A stretch of DNA of 64,000 nucleotides from a virus. The position numbers and the translations under genes are program-made. Below the pieces are notes generated by a model that saw only the letters and a list, made by a program, of their open reading frames with translations, was not told where the DNA came from and did no database searches. Each line of letters begins with the position of its first letter. The stretch's first letter is position 1. Below are positions 40,615 through 49,667 of the stretch, one piece after another. The DNA is taken from positions 62,001 to 126,000 of the IMG/VR virus record IMGVR_UViG_3300045125_000064; one strand, written 5' to 3'.

Positions 40615-40811
40615 AGATAGAATCCTCATCAATTGCAGGATTTGAATATGATGATGTAAAGAAAGAACTGGTTGTTCAGTTCAAAAATGGTTCAAAATAC
40701 AAATATTTTGAAGTTCCAGCAAAACTTGCAGATGATTTGGAAAATGCCGAATCGTGTGGTAAATTTTTCATTGCGAACATCAAAAACGCTTTTAAATATC
40801 AGAAGGTTTAA
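40611..40811 (+). CDS. KTSC-domain protein
   Basis: An intact 66-residue protein. The whole protein fits the KTSC family: SSSIAGFEYDDVKKELVVQF, NGSKYKYFEVPAKLADDL and SCGKFFIANIKNAFKYQKV. This small beta-rich domain is widespread in phages and bacteria and is thought to bind RNA or nucleotides in some contexts, but its job in phages is not known. It overlaps the previous stop (ATGA). Confidence 0.75.
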   Translation: MKIESSSIAGFEYDDVKKELVVQFKNGSKYKYFEVPAKLADDLENAESCGKFFIANIKNAFKYQKV

Positions 40812-40812
40812 T

Positions 40813-41236
40813 ATGAATAAGAATTTGATAATTATGATTGGTTTGCCAGGCAGCGGCAAGAGCACATATATTAAAGATAGATTTGCTATCAACAATAGAG
40901 TTGTCTGCTCTGCGGATAATTTCTTCATTGATCATAAGGGAAATTATAACTTTGATTATGCTCTGTTGGGAAAGGCACATGATAAGTGCAGATTTGATGC
41001 GGAAATTGCCATGAGAATGAATGAGACAAACATCATTATTGATAACACAAATATTCTTGAATCTCACAGAAAGCCTTATCTTGAATTGGCAGAAATGTAT
41101 GGGTATGATGTCCAATATGTTTATTTTGATTGTTCAGATGCGAAACTGCTCTTTGAAAGAAATGTCCACAAGGTTCCTTTGGATATTATTAGAAAAATAT
41201 GAAGAAGATGAAGAAACCTCAATCCCAAAATGTTGA
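40813..41236 (+). CDS. P-loop kinase, polynucleotide-kinase-like (frameshift near 3' end)
   Basis: About 140 residues. It has Walker A LIIMIGLPGSGKSTYIKD, a SADNFFID segment after the second strand, HDKCRFDAEIAMR, and ETNIIIDNTNILESHRKPYL, the pattern of small AAA-type kinases related to the T4 polynucleotide kinase N-domain. The frame shifts near 41190 and ends EKYEEDEETSIPKC at 41236. It probably phosphorylates nucleic acid 5' ends or another small substrate. Its place just before the DNA ligase fits an end-healing and sealing pair. Confidence 0.72.
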
Positions 41237-41267
41237 GGTGATAGAAGTGAAAAGATGAAGGGGAACA

Positions 41268-42449
41268 ATGTATATAAAATTAGAAAAACGAGAAAATGGT
41301 AGACATAATATATGGCAATGTGAAATTGATTCAAATATCATAACTTATACCTGGGGAACATCTGGCGGAAAGCAACAAGTTTTGGAACAGATTGTTAAAG
41401 AGGGAAAGAACAAAGGCAGAACAAATGAAACAACTCCAGAACAACAAGCTGTGGTTGAAGCTAGAGGAAAGGTAAACAAAAAACTTGATGGTGGCTATGT
41501 CATTGTTGAAAAAACAGACTGGGAAGATATTGAGTTGAATGAAACTAGACAAGTTCCAAAACCAATGCTGGCATATGAATTTCATGACTCTCAAGGTCAT
41601 TTGAGAGAAGCAATGGAAATCGCCAATCCAGCCAAAATTGGATGGAATAAGATGCCTTGGAAATCTTAACACAGGAGAATTATATTCAAGACAAGGAAAG
41701 AAGATTGTTGGTTGTCCTCATATTGAAGAACAATTAAAAGAGTTAAGAGGAATTCGTTCCTCCAGTTATTGAATGGGTTGACGGAGAACTTTATAACCAT
41801 GAGATATCGTTCCAAGAGATTGTTTCTCTTGTTAGAAAGTCTGTTAATCTCCAAGTTGAAGCAACTGCTGACAAGATTCAATATCATATTTATGATTGCA
41901 TACATCCAGATAAATTTCAAACAAGATTTAACCAAATTGCAAGAGCATTAAGAGTTAGAATAAATCTTGACACAGATCCTTTGAAAATCCAGATGTTCCA
42001 CTGTTTGCAAACAGATTCAAATCATTATTCCCTGTTGCAACATATTATGAAGAATATAATAAAGATACAATTGCTAAAATCTTTCAAGAAGTTGTTCAAG
42101 TCAAAGCTATGAAGGATTAATCTTCAGAAAACTTGATGTTGGATATGAGAAAATAAAAGAACGCATGCTCTTATCAAATACAAAGAATTTCTTCAAGAAG
42201 AATATGAAATTGTTGGATATGAGAAGAAGAATTCAAGAATTCTCTTGGTGCATTCGTTCTTCAACTAACGATGGAAGAGAATTTAAGGCAAGACCAGCAG
42301 TTTCCGAAGAGGTCAAAGATTATCTTTGGGAAGTTAAAGACACATTAATTGGAGAAATTTGCACTGTCAAATTCCAGGAGTTTTCAAATGATGGAATCAA
42401 GATTTCCTGTCTTTCTTGGAATAAGAAATTGGATGATATGGGAGAATAA
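41268..42449 (+). CDS. ATP-dependent DNA ligase with N-terminal WGR-type domain (frameshifted)
   Basis: About 390 residues. The N-terminal 75 residues (NIWQCEIDSNIITYTWGTSG, GGKQQVLEQIVKEGKNKGRT, NETTPEQQAVVEA) form a WGR-type DNA-end-sensing domain found on many phage ligases. In the next frame the adenylation motif KLDGIR lies at 41635-41652, then WVDGELYNHEISF (motif III), IQYHIYDCIHPD (IIIa), EGLIFRKLDVGYE (IV), a GREFKARPA stretch, and the OB-fold end TVKFQEFSNDGIPRFPVFLG. It ends at TAA 42447-42449. Frames shift near 41640, 41755, 41975, 42110 and 42230. It seals nicks, probably Okazaki fragments. Confidence 0.82.
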
Positions 42450-42450
42450 A

Positions 42451-42741
42451 ATGAAAAGCTCTCCCATAAAGTTTAGAAGAAAGATAATTCTTATATTGCA
42501 AAAATTTGATATTCAAGTCCTTGTTTATAAGAAGAATCAACCAGTTGACCCTGGTCCGACAATATTGGCAGTTCAGAAACAATATCAGATATTGATCTGA
42601 TTCATGAAGTTTGCAATCTTATTTTGCAAAGAAGAAATGATAAAACTCAAGAGGAAGTTGAAGAAGAATCTTACAAGTTGTCATGTGCTGTGATGAATCA
42701 TCTGGGGATTCAGAAGAAGATATTGTTAAGGATATAGATTC
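42451..42741 (+). CDS. Hypothetical protein, frame broken
   Basis: It starts MKSSPIKFRRKIILILQKFD just after the ligase stop. The second half in another frame reads DLIHEVCNLILQRRNDKTQE and ends near 42741, with an acidic alternative (CDESSGDSEEDIVKDIDSCN) overlapping. No motif is recognised. The region 42450-42850 is too indel-rich to fix gene limits. Confidence 0.3.
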
Positions 42742-42850
42742 TTGCAATATGTGTTCCTCAGAGGATGAGAAGAACGATAATTTTTATCGAGGATATATGG
42801 TAATGTATAATTTGGGAATTCACCAAATTCAGGGGTTGTTGTGGAAATTA

Positions 42851-43286
42851 ATGATTAGTGGGTCAAGATTTAAATATAAAGATCAAAAAACAAAGAAAGA
42901 TCCTCTGTTTAAATATGATGATATTGAAGTGTTTCTAAAGTGCATGCACTTCCAAAATATATAGCAAAAATATCCAGATTTGGTTGTTGATTCATGGTGC
43001 TTGCAAAAACTCCCGAGATATGGTCGCAGACAAGGTGCTACAACGAGCTTAAAATTCCTGCATGAAAGATATCTAGCGCAATGGAAAAAATTGATGGAAA
43101 GATTGATAAAAGTGCTGGCTTCAAAAGAAACCAAGAAATGGTTGATATTGCTGATGAAATGTGGGCATTTTGGGATGAAGTTTCTGGTGGAACAAAACAC
43201 TCAATGGAAAGAGCAGAGAAGAAAGAATAAAGATTCACAAGTTTTTGCTTGTGCCAGTTGATGAGAACGAGGAAAATGATGAGTAA
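42851..43286 (+). CDS. SLOG / YspA-related (DUF2493-like) nucleotide-binding protein (frameshifted)
   Basis: It starts MISGSRFKYKDQ, the GSR-type first strand and loop of the family. Other frames give PDLVV, then HGACKNSRDMVADK (place of the usual HGGAKGAD helix), NELKIPA, GFKRNQEMVDIADEMWAFWD and EVSGGTKHSMERAEKK, the RN..M...AD...AFWDG.S.GTKH signature of this family. It ends near VDENEENDE at 43286. SLOG proteins bind nucleotides or nucleotide-derived ligands. The phage role is unknown. At least five indels break it, so the start is uncertain. Confidence 0.6.
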
Positions 43287-43290
43287 TAAT

Positions 43291-43421
43291 ATGCATTTTA
43301 CAAATGAACCAAATTCTGAAAGAAACTGAATCCATTGCAAAATGGAATAAAGATGGTTATGATTTAAAGTCTTTATTTTTATACAAAAGAAGTTGAAAAT
43401 TGTGCAAAGTTTGGAAATAAT
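43291..43421 (+). CDS. Short hypothetical frame
   Basis: MHFTNEPNSE from ATG 43291, then in another frame KETESIAKWNKDGYDLKSL and FYTKEVENCAKFGNN, which runs without a stop into the next gene's ATG at 43422. It may be a small separate gene or the true N-terminus of the next one. Confidence 0.3.
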
Positions 43422-43837
43422 ATGAAAATAACTCCAAAAGAAAAACTAGATTTAATTCGGACATTTGGACTAGCACTTGTTGAGGAAGAAAATCCAGAAT
43501 TTGTCAGTGTTGTTATGAACTCCTTGAGTTCTGGGGCTTTGAATATAATGATGAGGATGAAGATGGCTGATAAAATAATTATTTGTTCAGACTGTCTTAA
43601 AGAAGGCGGGAAAAACTTCTATCATAGAATTTGGGATCCTTTCTTCTTGGAATTTTGCAGACAAAATTATTCAAGAATGGAACCAATTAATAACAGGTAT
43701 CTAATGCTTTGTTCTGCTTGTAAGGCACAAGATTTGTTGATCAAGATCATATGGCGCTTCTTCTTGAGATGATGCATGAAATAACAGATAAAATGTCTAG
43801 AGAAGAACTGGAAGAATGGGTAATCAAAATAATTTAG
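43422..43837 (+). CDS. Hypothetical protein with a cysteine pair (frameshifted)
   Basis: About 138 residues: MKITPKEKLDLIRTFGLALV, a segment with CSDCLKEGGKNFYHRIWDPF and LMLCSACKAQDL, then after a shift near 43740 MALLLEMMHEITDKMSREEL ending at TAG 43835-43837. The two Cys-x2-Cys pairs, about 45 residues apart, could bind one zinc ion. It lies 12 bp before the DnaE-type polymerase. Function unknown. Confidence 0.4.
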
Positions 43838-43849
43838 GAGCAAAAACCA

Positions 43850-46800
43850 ATGACCAATAAATTTGTAAACCTCCATGCCCATTCTGTTTTGTCAGTTGGA
43901 GATGGGTTTGATTTCCAGAAGAACACATGAATTATGCTTTGTCCAACGGCCTTGATGCCCATGCATTTACAGATCATGGAACGATGGCAGGATTCTCATA
44001 TGCATATCTTCACAATAAGAAGATGAATTCAGAAGGAAAGAACTTCAAGCTAATTCATGGTGTTGAAGCATTACTCATCCAGATCTCAAAAGAATGGAAT
44101 GAATTCTATGTTCAAAACAAAGATGTAAGGAAGAAATCAGATGACAGCGATGAAGCTGGTCTTGTTGTTGAGAATGAGGAAGATAAAAAACAAGAACCTC
44201 AAGAGATATTCTCAATGAGAGATCTCATCTTGTTCTTCTGCTCAAAATGAAGTTGGCTTTTAAAGAACCTATTCAAGCTTGTATCAACATCATATCAGCC
44301 AGGAAACTTCTTACCGCTTCCCAAGAATGGATTTTGATCTTCTCAAGAAACATTCTGAAGGATTGAGTGCGCTAAGTGCATGTTTAGGTTCAGCTTTATT
44401 AAAACACAGGATTCTGGCATAATGATAATCTGGAAGATGTTTATAAGAAGCAAATTGAAATGGCTTCCAAGTTTAAGCAGATCTTTGGGGACAAATATTT
44501 TCTGGAAATGCAATGGAATGGCATTGAGGAACAACACATTTATAATCAGATGTTGATCAAGTTGTCAAAGCAGCTTTCAATTCCAATGGTGTCAACCAAT
44601 GACTGCCATTATCCAAGTCCTGACAAGTGGAAGGACAGAGAACTGTATAAATCTCTTTCAAGACTTTCAAAGGGCGGAAACTCTGATAGCTTCTTGGCTC
44701 TTCCAGATTCGCTGGATGATATGTCATATCAGATCTATCCCAAGAACTATGAGCAGATGGTGGAAGCTTTTGAGAAATATTCCAAAATGTATGATGTTGA
44801 ATATGATAGGGATCTTATCCTTCAATCATCGACAACACATATAAAATTGCTCATGAAATGATTGATACTATCAAGATTGACACAACTCCAAAGTTGCCAT
44901 CCTTGTTGTTCCAGATAATAAAAATAAGATGATTTTCTTGCTGAGTTAGCTTTTGATGGGTTAAAAACAAGAGGATTGGGTCATGATATTAAAGGAATAC
45001 ATTGATCGTCTGGAAGAGGAATTGTCTGTTATCAAGGATGAGAAAGTTCAGCAAGTATTTTTTGATCGATGAAGTTGGTTTCTGATGAAACACAAGATTA
45101 TCAATTGGTTGGTGCTGGTAGAGGCTCTTGCGGCTGGTTCTTTATTATCTTATGCTCTTAAGATCACACATCTTGATCCAATTCGCTGGGGGCTACAATT
45201 CTCACGATTCTTGAGAAAAGAAATGCCAAGGATTATCCAGATATTGATTATGATGTTTCTGATCCAATGCAGATTAAGGAATATTTCATTGATAAATGGG
45301 GCACAAATTCAGCTGATTCCAATAACCAATTGGAACACTTTTCAGCTTAAATCACTTGTAAAGGATATTTCTAAGTTCTATGATGTTCCATATCAAGAAG
45401 TAAACAACGTAACAATGAAAATGGATGAAGAGGCAATTCCAGAAGCCAAGAGAGCAAACGATATAACTGCTGGTGTTTATACTCCAACATATGAGGAATA
45501 TATCCAATATTCTCCATCATTTGCATCATTTATTCGGAAATATCCTCAAGTTGGAAAATTTATTCCATCTTTGTTAGGGCAGATTAAATCTCAATCTAGA
45601 CATGCTGGTGGCGTGATTCTATCTGAAAATCTTGATGAGAATATGCCTTTGGTTGCTTCTGGTGGTGTGATTCAGTCTCCTTGGGCAGAAGGGCAACACT
45701 TGAGACACCTTGAACCTCTTGGGTTTATTAAATTTGATATTCTTGGTATTGCATCATTAAGAATGATTGAAGGGTGCATTCGCAGAATCTTGATAAATCA
45801 AGGCATTGAAGAACCAACTTTTGATCAAATTAAGGAATGGTATGAAGATAATCTGACTGAGCAGAAATTAGATTTATCTGATGAAGAAACATATAAAAAT
45901 GTTTTTCAAGGTGGCAAATTTATTGGAACATTCCAATTTGCTGAGAAGAATGCTCAACAATTCTGCATGAATGCTAAACCAGAATCTCTTGTAGAGATTT
46001 CTAACATTACTAGTATTTATCGCCCAGGCCCATTATCTGTAAATGTTGATAAAGATTATGTTTATGCTAAAGATAATCCAAAAACAATTATTTTCAAGCA
46101 TCCTTTAATTAAAGAAGCTCTTGGAGACACTTATGGATTCTTGATCTATCAAGAACAGATTGCTTTGTTGGCACGCATAAACTTGGAAAAGATATTTCGC
46201 TTGATGAAGGTAATTCACTTAGAAAGCTCTTAACAAAGAAAGGTGTTGTTGGAAAGGGTTCAGAATTGGACATAATCCAGACAAAATTCTTTGATGGCGC
46301 AATGGAGAAAGGTCTTTCCCAGAAAGATACACAAGATTTATGGGACTCAATTGTTTTCTTCAACGCATACGGATTTAACAAAAAGTCACGCAATTTCATA
46401 TAGTTATCTATCATTTCAATGTGCCTGGCTATTAACACACTATGAAGAAGAATGGCTTGCTGCATATCTTGACAAAGAATCTGAAAAGGATGACTCAAAA
46501 GTTGCAGCAATTAAGCCTGATCAAAGGATATGGATATGAAATTTCTCCACCAGATGTTAATAAATCTCAAGGCTATAATTGGTATGTTAAGGACAAAGTT
46601 GCATACACTCCACTTGTTGCAATTAAAGGTCTTGGAGAGGCAGCAATTCAGCAAATTCTAGAATTCAGACCATTTGAGGCAATTGAAGAAATTCTCTTCA
46701 ATCCAAATATGTCAAAAACAAAGGTCAACAAGAAATGTATTGATGCAATGGCAAGATGTGGAGCGTTAAAATCTCTTCAAGATGAAAGATTCACAGGAGA

Positions 46801-47279
46801 TAAACACTTCTGGGCATCTTTTGGTGTTGATAGGCCACAATCGTTGAAGAAATTCAAAGAGGTTCATTCTTGCATATTCAGAAGAAAAAGACTTCTCAAA
46901 ACAAGAAAAATTGATAATATGGTATCTTTGCTTGGTGTTTATCCAATCGAATTGGTTATGAATCCAAGAATGATCAAAAAGTTGTTAAATTCAGATATTC
47001 CAAGTGTTGGTTCAATCGCGAAAGAGCCAGAGGAATATGAAGGCCCAGCATGGTTTATTCCAATTTCAATTGAGGATAAATATACATCCAAAACATCAAA
47101 AGATGTATTATTTGCTTGAATGTATGGATTCTTCTGGAAATATGACAGCAATGAAAGTGTGGAATGTTAACTCTGATACAGAGATTTATCTTCATAGAGC
47201 TTATTTGGCAAATGTGAAGAAAGACTCTTGGGGAGTTTCTTCTAAAAACCCTGATTCTGAGTGGAAATTATTATCTTAA
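43850..47279 (+). CDS. dnaE: DNA polymerase III alpha-like (family C, DnaE-type), frameshifted
   Basis: About 1,140 residues, the size of bacterial DnaE. The N-terminal PHP domain has VNLHAHSVLSVGDGF and HAFTDHGTMAGFSYAY, later SALSACLGSALL and VSTNDCHYPSP. The polymerase core has GAGRGSC, the phrase DPIRWGLQFSRFLRK, then in another frame the catalytic PDIDYDVSD aspartates. After that come QSRHAGGVILSENLDENMPL, FIKFDILGIASLRMI, ITSIYRPGPLS, YGFLIYQEQ and the helix-hairpin-helix VAIKGLGEAAIQQILEF. The end is NPDSEWKLLS at 47279. It is probably the replicative polymerase. Breaks near 43920, 44245, 44400, 44820-45100, 45140-45340, 46185-46400, 46520 and 47110 are single-base shifts. Confidence 0.88.
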
Positions 47280-47284
47280 AAAGT

Positions 47285-47330
47285 TCTCCCATTGCAAATC
47301 TAAAAACTATTTAGTTCTAGCAATGGGAGA
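47285..47330 (+). promoter_or_regulatory. Shine-Dalgarno-hiding hairpin with CTATTTAG in its loop
   Basis: TCTCCCATTGC (47285-47295) pairs perfectly with GCAATGGGAGA (47320-47330), 11 bp. The 24 nt loop holds CTATTTAG at 47307-47314. The ribosome site GGGAG (47326-47329 region) lies inside the 3' arm, 8 nt before the ATG at 47339. The 5' arm starts 6 nt after the polymerase stop codon, so polymerase read-through RNA would keep the next gene silent. Confidence 0.68.
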
Positions 47331-47338
47331 CTCTAAAG

Positions 47339-48060
47339 ATGAATAGATTTAAAGTAAAAAAAGTAATGGCTGGAGTTATTGATAATGTTGGCTTAACTCA
47401 AGCAGATCCAAATGAAACTTCGTTTTCAAATTTATATGATTATGGACTATATCAAAGTGGTTCTGTAAATGCAGATTTTACAAATGGTGATTTGTTAACA
47501 AACACAGAAAAATCTGCATTGGCAACTTCATGGTATACTGCATTGGAAACAGCAGCTTCAGCAGCTTGGCAGCAACTCCAAGTGCTTCAGCAATCAATCC
47601 AACAAGCAGCTATTTTTATTATCTTCCATCAGAAGCTGGGACTCATACAACAGCAGAAGTTGCTCTTTCATCTTCAACTGGAAGAAAAAATTTGGTTGTT
47701 CTATCAGAAAACGGTTTCTCAGCTAAAAAGCCAGGTTGGTATGAAGTTTCAGCATCAGATACCTCAATTACTTTTAATTCACATTTAACTGGCTCATATA
47801 CTGGTTCACGGATTCAGATCTCATACGCTTTTATGGGAGTTTCTGGTTCAACAGATGCAGATAAATTGGAATTCTATGTCAATGCTAATGCAGTTCCTTC
47901 AAGTTATGAAGCATTTGCTTTGAATGATACAATTGTGTCTGGTGCAATGGTTATTTCAACTGCATCAGTGACAGGTGGTGTTGAAATTAGATTTACAACA
48001 GCAACTGCACCAGATTCATCTTGGAATTCAGGTGTTTATGTTAAGGTTTCTCTTGTGTAA
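47339..48060 (+). CDS. Virion-type protein under hairpin/late control (one frameshift)
   Basis: About 240 residues: MNRFKVKKVMAGVIDNVGLT and LYDYGLYQSGSVNADFTNGD in the first frame, then after a shift near 47570 SASAINPTSSYFYYLPSEAG, KNLVVLSENGFSAKKPGWYE, SDTSITFNSHLTGSYTGSRI and GGVEIRFTTATAPDSSWNSG, ending YVKVSLV. It is rich in Ser, Thr, Gly and aromatic residues with beta-strand spacing, like capsid-decoration or tail-tip proteins, and unlike the replication genes around it. The late-type element fits a virion role. A promoter and terminator pair follows. Confidence 0.55.
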
Positions 48061-48072
48061 ATTTAAGTTTAT

Positions 48073-48101
48073 TTGCACATAAAATAAAAATCTGGTACAA
48101 T
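48073..48101 (+). promoter_or_regulatory. Sigma-70-type promoter TTGCAC-17-TACAAT
   Basis: TTGCAC (48073-48078), a 17 bp spacer and TACAAT (48096-48101) preceded by CTGG, 12 bp after the virion-type gene. The expected start (about 48108) lies in the 5' arm of the terminator hairpin at 48105-48130, the same layout as at 5667-5730. It would drive the zinc-finger protein and dUTPase. Confidence 0.65.
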
Positions 48102-48104
48102 GTT

Positions 48105-48131
48105 GAGAGGGTCTGAGAAGGCCCTCTTTTC
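48105..48131 (+). terminator. Intrinsic terminator overlapping a promoter start
   Basis: AGAGGG (48106-48111) pairs with CCCTCT (48122-48127), extended inward by a U-G and a C-G pair, and is followed by TTT. It would stop late RNA of the upstream virion-type gene. RNA from the overlapping promoter would lack most of the 5' arm. Confidence 0.6.
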
Positions 48132-48151
48132 GTTTATTATTTGAGGATATT

Positions 48152-49168
48152 ATGCCATTAGAAAAAATTGAAGAAAAAAGAGAAGTCATAACAAGAGAAG
48201 TAATAATCCCAGGTTGTTATGAATATAAATGTGATTGCGGTCATGAGGATAGCTGGCCAGAAGATTATAAAAAAGAATGGATAGAAAAATATATTAAAGA
48301 ACATGAAGATATGTGCAAAAAAAGGAAGAGAATCCTTGAATTAAAGCATAGAGTCATGAAATCCTCTAGCGACAATTTCTTTTATTGTGAAAACGCAGAA
48401 GATGTTGATTTTTTATATGAATTTGGAACATTTCGCAGAAATGATAAAACTGAAGAAATTTTGACTCCAATGTCATATCCAACATATAAGTTCCAAGGAC
48501 CAGGATGGTATCTTGTTCGTTATATTCCGCCACCAATAGGTTATGAGGATTATGATTTTAAAAGAGATATTATTTCTCTTAAACAAATAAAACATAATAT
48601 CGAAAGAACAATTGAAGAAAGGCAAGAAGGCTCAAGGATATTGAAGAATTTTGAAAGAGGGAGAATAAATATGGATGAATGTTTTACTTGCGAATTCTGT
48701 GGCTCATATGAATATGAAGAAGATAGAGAATATCATCTTATCTATTGTAAGGATAGAGAGTTTACAAAAGTAAGAATTACACAATTAAAAACAAGCATTC
48801 TTCCAATGTCAGGAAAGAAATATTTCTGGTGCGAAAATGTTGATGACGTAAGATATCTTCATAGATTTGGAGACTTCTCCAAAGAAGATCTTAAGTTTCA
48901 AGAAGATGTAGGACCTGATGAAATATGTTCAGGAAATACCTTTGTTGAAGAATACGAGATGAATTTTATTTAAAATTTAAAACACCAGGTTGGTTTAGTT
49001 TTGGTTATGAAGATAGATTTGATGGAAATTATAGTTGGTATTGGAGAACATTGGAATCTTTAGAACTTATTTTAGAAAAAGAATTAAAAAATTGCTGAAA
49101 GCAGAAGAAAATATATTGAATGTATTCAAAAATTTATTAGTGATGAGTTTGAAATTGAAGGAGAATAA
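48152..49168 (+). CDS. Duplicated zinc-finger protein, unknown function (frameshifted near 3' end)
   Basis: About 335 residues built from two similar halves. Half 1: a metal-binding-like YEYKCDCGHEDSW...EHEDMC, then SDNFFYCENAEDVDFLYEFG, then FQGPGWYLVRY, then a coiled coil. Half 2: FTCEFCGSYEYEEDREYHLI...C, then KKYFWCENVDDVRYLHRFGD, then (next frame) LKFKTPGWFSFGYEDRF and a coiled coil ending FISDEFEIEGE at 49168. Each half thus has a C2HC-type finger, a CEN..DV..L..FG block and a PGW block. Frames shift near 48965 and 49095. It is first in its operon and lies 0 bp before dUTPase. Function unknown. Confidence 0.55.
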
Positions 49169-49626
49169 ATGAAAATAGATATACAGTTAATTAGAGAAAA
49201 TGCGAAAATGCCAGAAAGAGCACATTCTGGGTGATGCTGGAAATGATGTGTTTTTCTGCCCAGAAATAGAATCATCAGTTGTTATGAAACCAGGCGATTC
49301 AAAACTATTCCAAACAGGGTTAAAAGTTGCAACTCCACATGGTTGGGTTTGCGAAGTCAAGAACCGTTCAGGAATGGCAGCAAAAAAGTCATTGGTTGTG
49401 GGAGCTTGTATTGTAGACAGTGGATATGATCTGGAAGTCTTTGTAAATCTTCACAATATTGGGAATATGACACAAATTGTTTCACCTGGAGATAAAATTG
49501 CACAGCTTGTTTTTTATAAGGTTGAATTACCAACATTTAATGAGCTAAATTTAGAAAAAGATTTATATTCAGAAACAGAAGTACCGGGAAAAAAGACAGG
49601 GCGGTTTATCGTCCAGTGGGTGGTAA
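49169..49626 (+). CDS. dut: dUTPase (two frameshifts)
   Basis: It hydrolyses dUTP to dUMP, keeping uracil out of DNA and feeding ThyX. About 151 residues, usual for trimeric dUTPases. Motif 1 DAGNDVFF, motif 2 VKNRSGMAAKKSLVVGACIV, motif 3 DSGYDLEVFVNLHN, motif 4 PGDKIAQLVFYKVE. Motif 5 is visible only after restoring one base in the A-run near 49590: RQGGLSSSGW with stop TAA 49624-49626, matching the RG.GGFGSTG type. A first indel (an extra G near 49231) lies between AHSG and DAGNDV. The stop is followed 7 nt later by the hairpin that controls the endonuclease. Confidence 0.87.
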
Positions 49627-49633
49627 AATATCT

Positions 49634-49661
49634 TCTCCTACACTATTTATTATGTAGGAGA
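49634..49661 (+). promoter_or_regulatory. Shine-Dalgarno-hiding hairpin with CTATTTAT as its loop (LAGLIDADG endonuclease)
   Basis: TCTCCTACA (49634-49642) pairs perfectly with TGTAGGAGA (49653-49661). The 10 nt loop is CTATTTATTA, so the motif is almost the whole loop. AGGAG (49656-49660) is inside the 3' arm, 7 nt before ATG 49668. This is the tightest of the four hairpins and would block translation from dUTPase read-through RNA. Confidence 0.7.
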
Positions 49662-49667
49662 CAAAAA

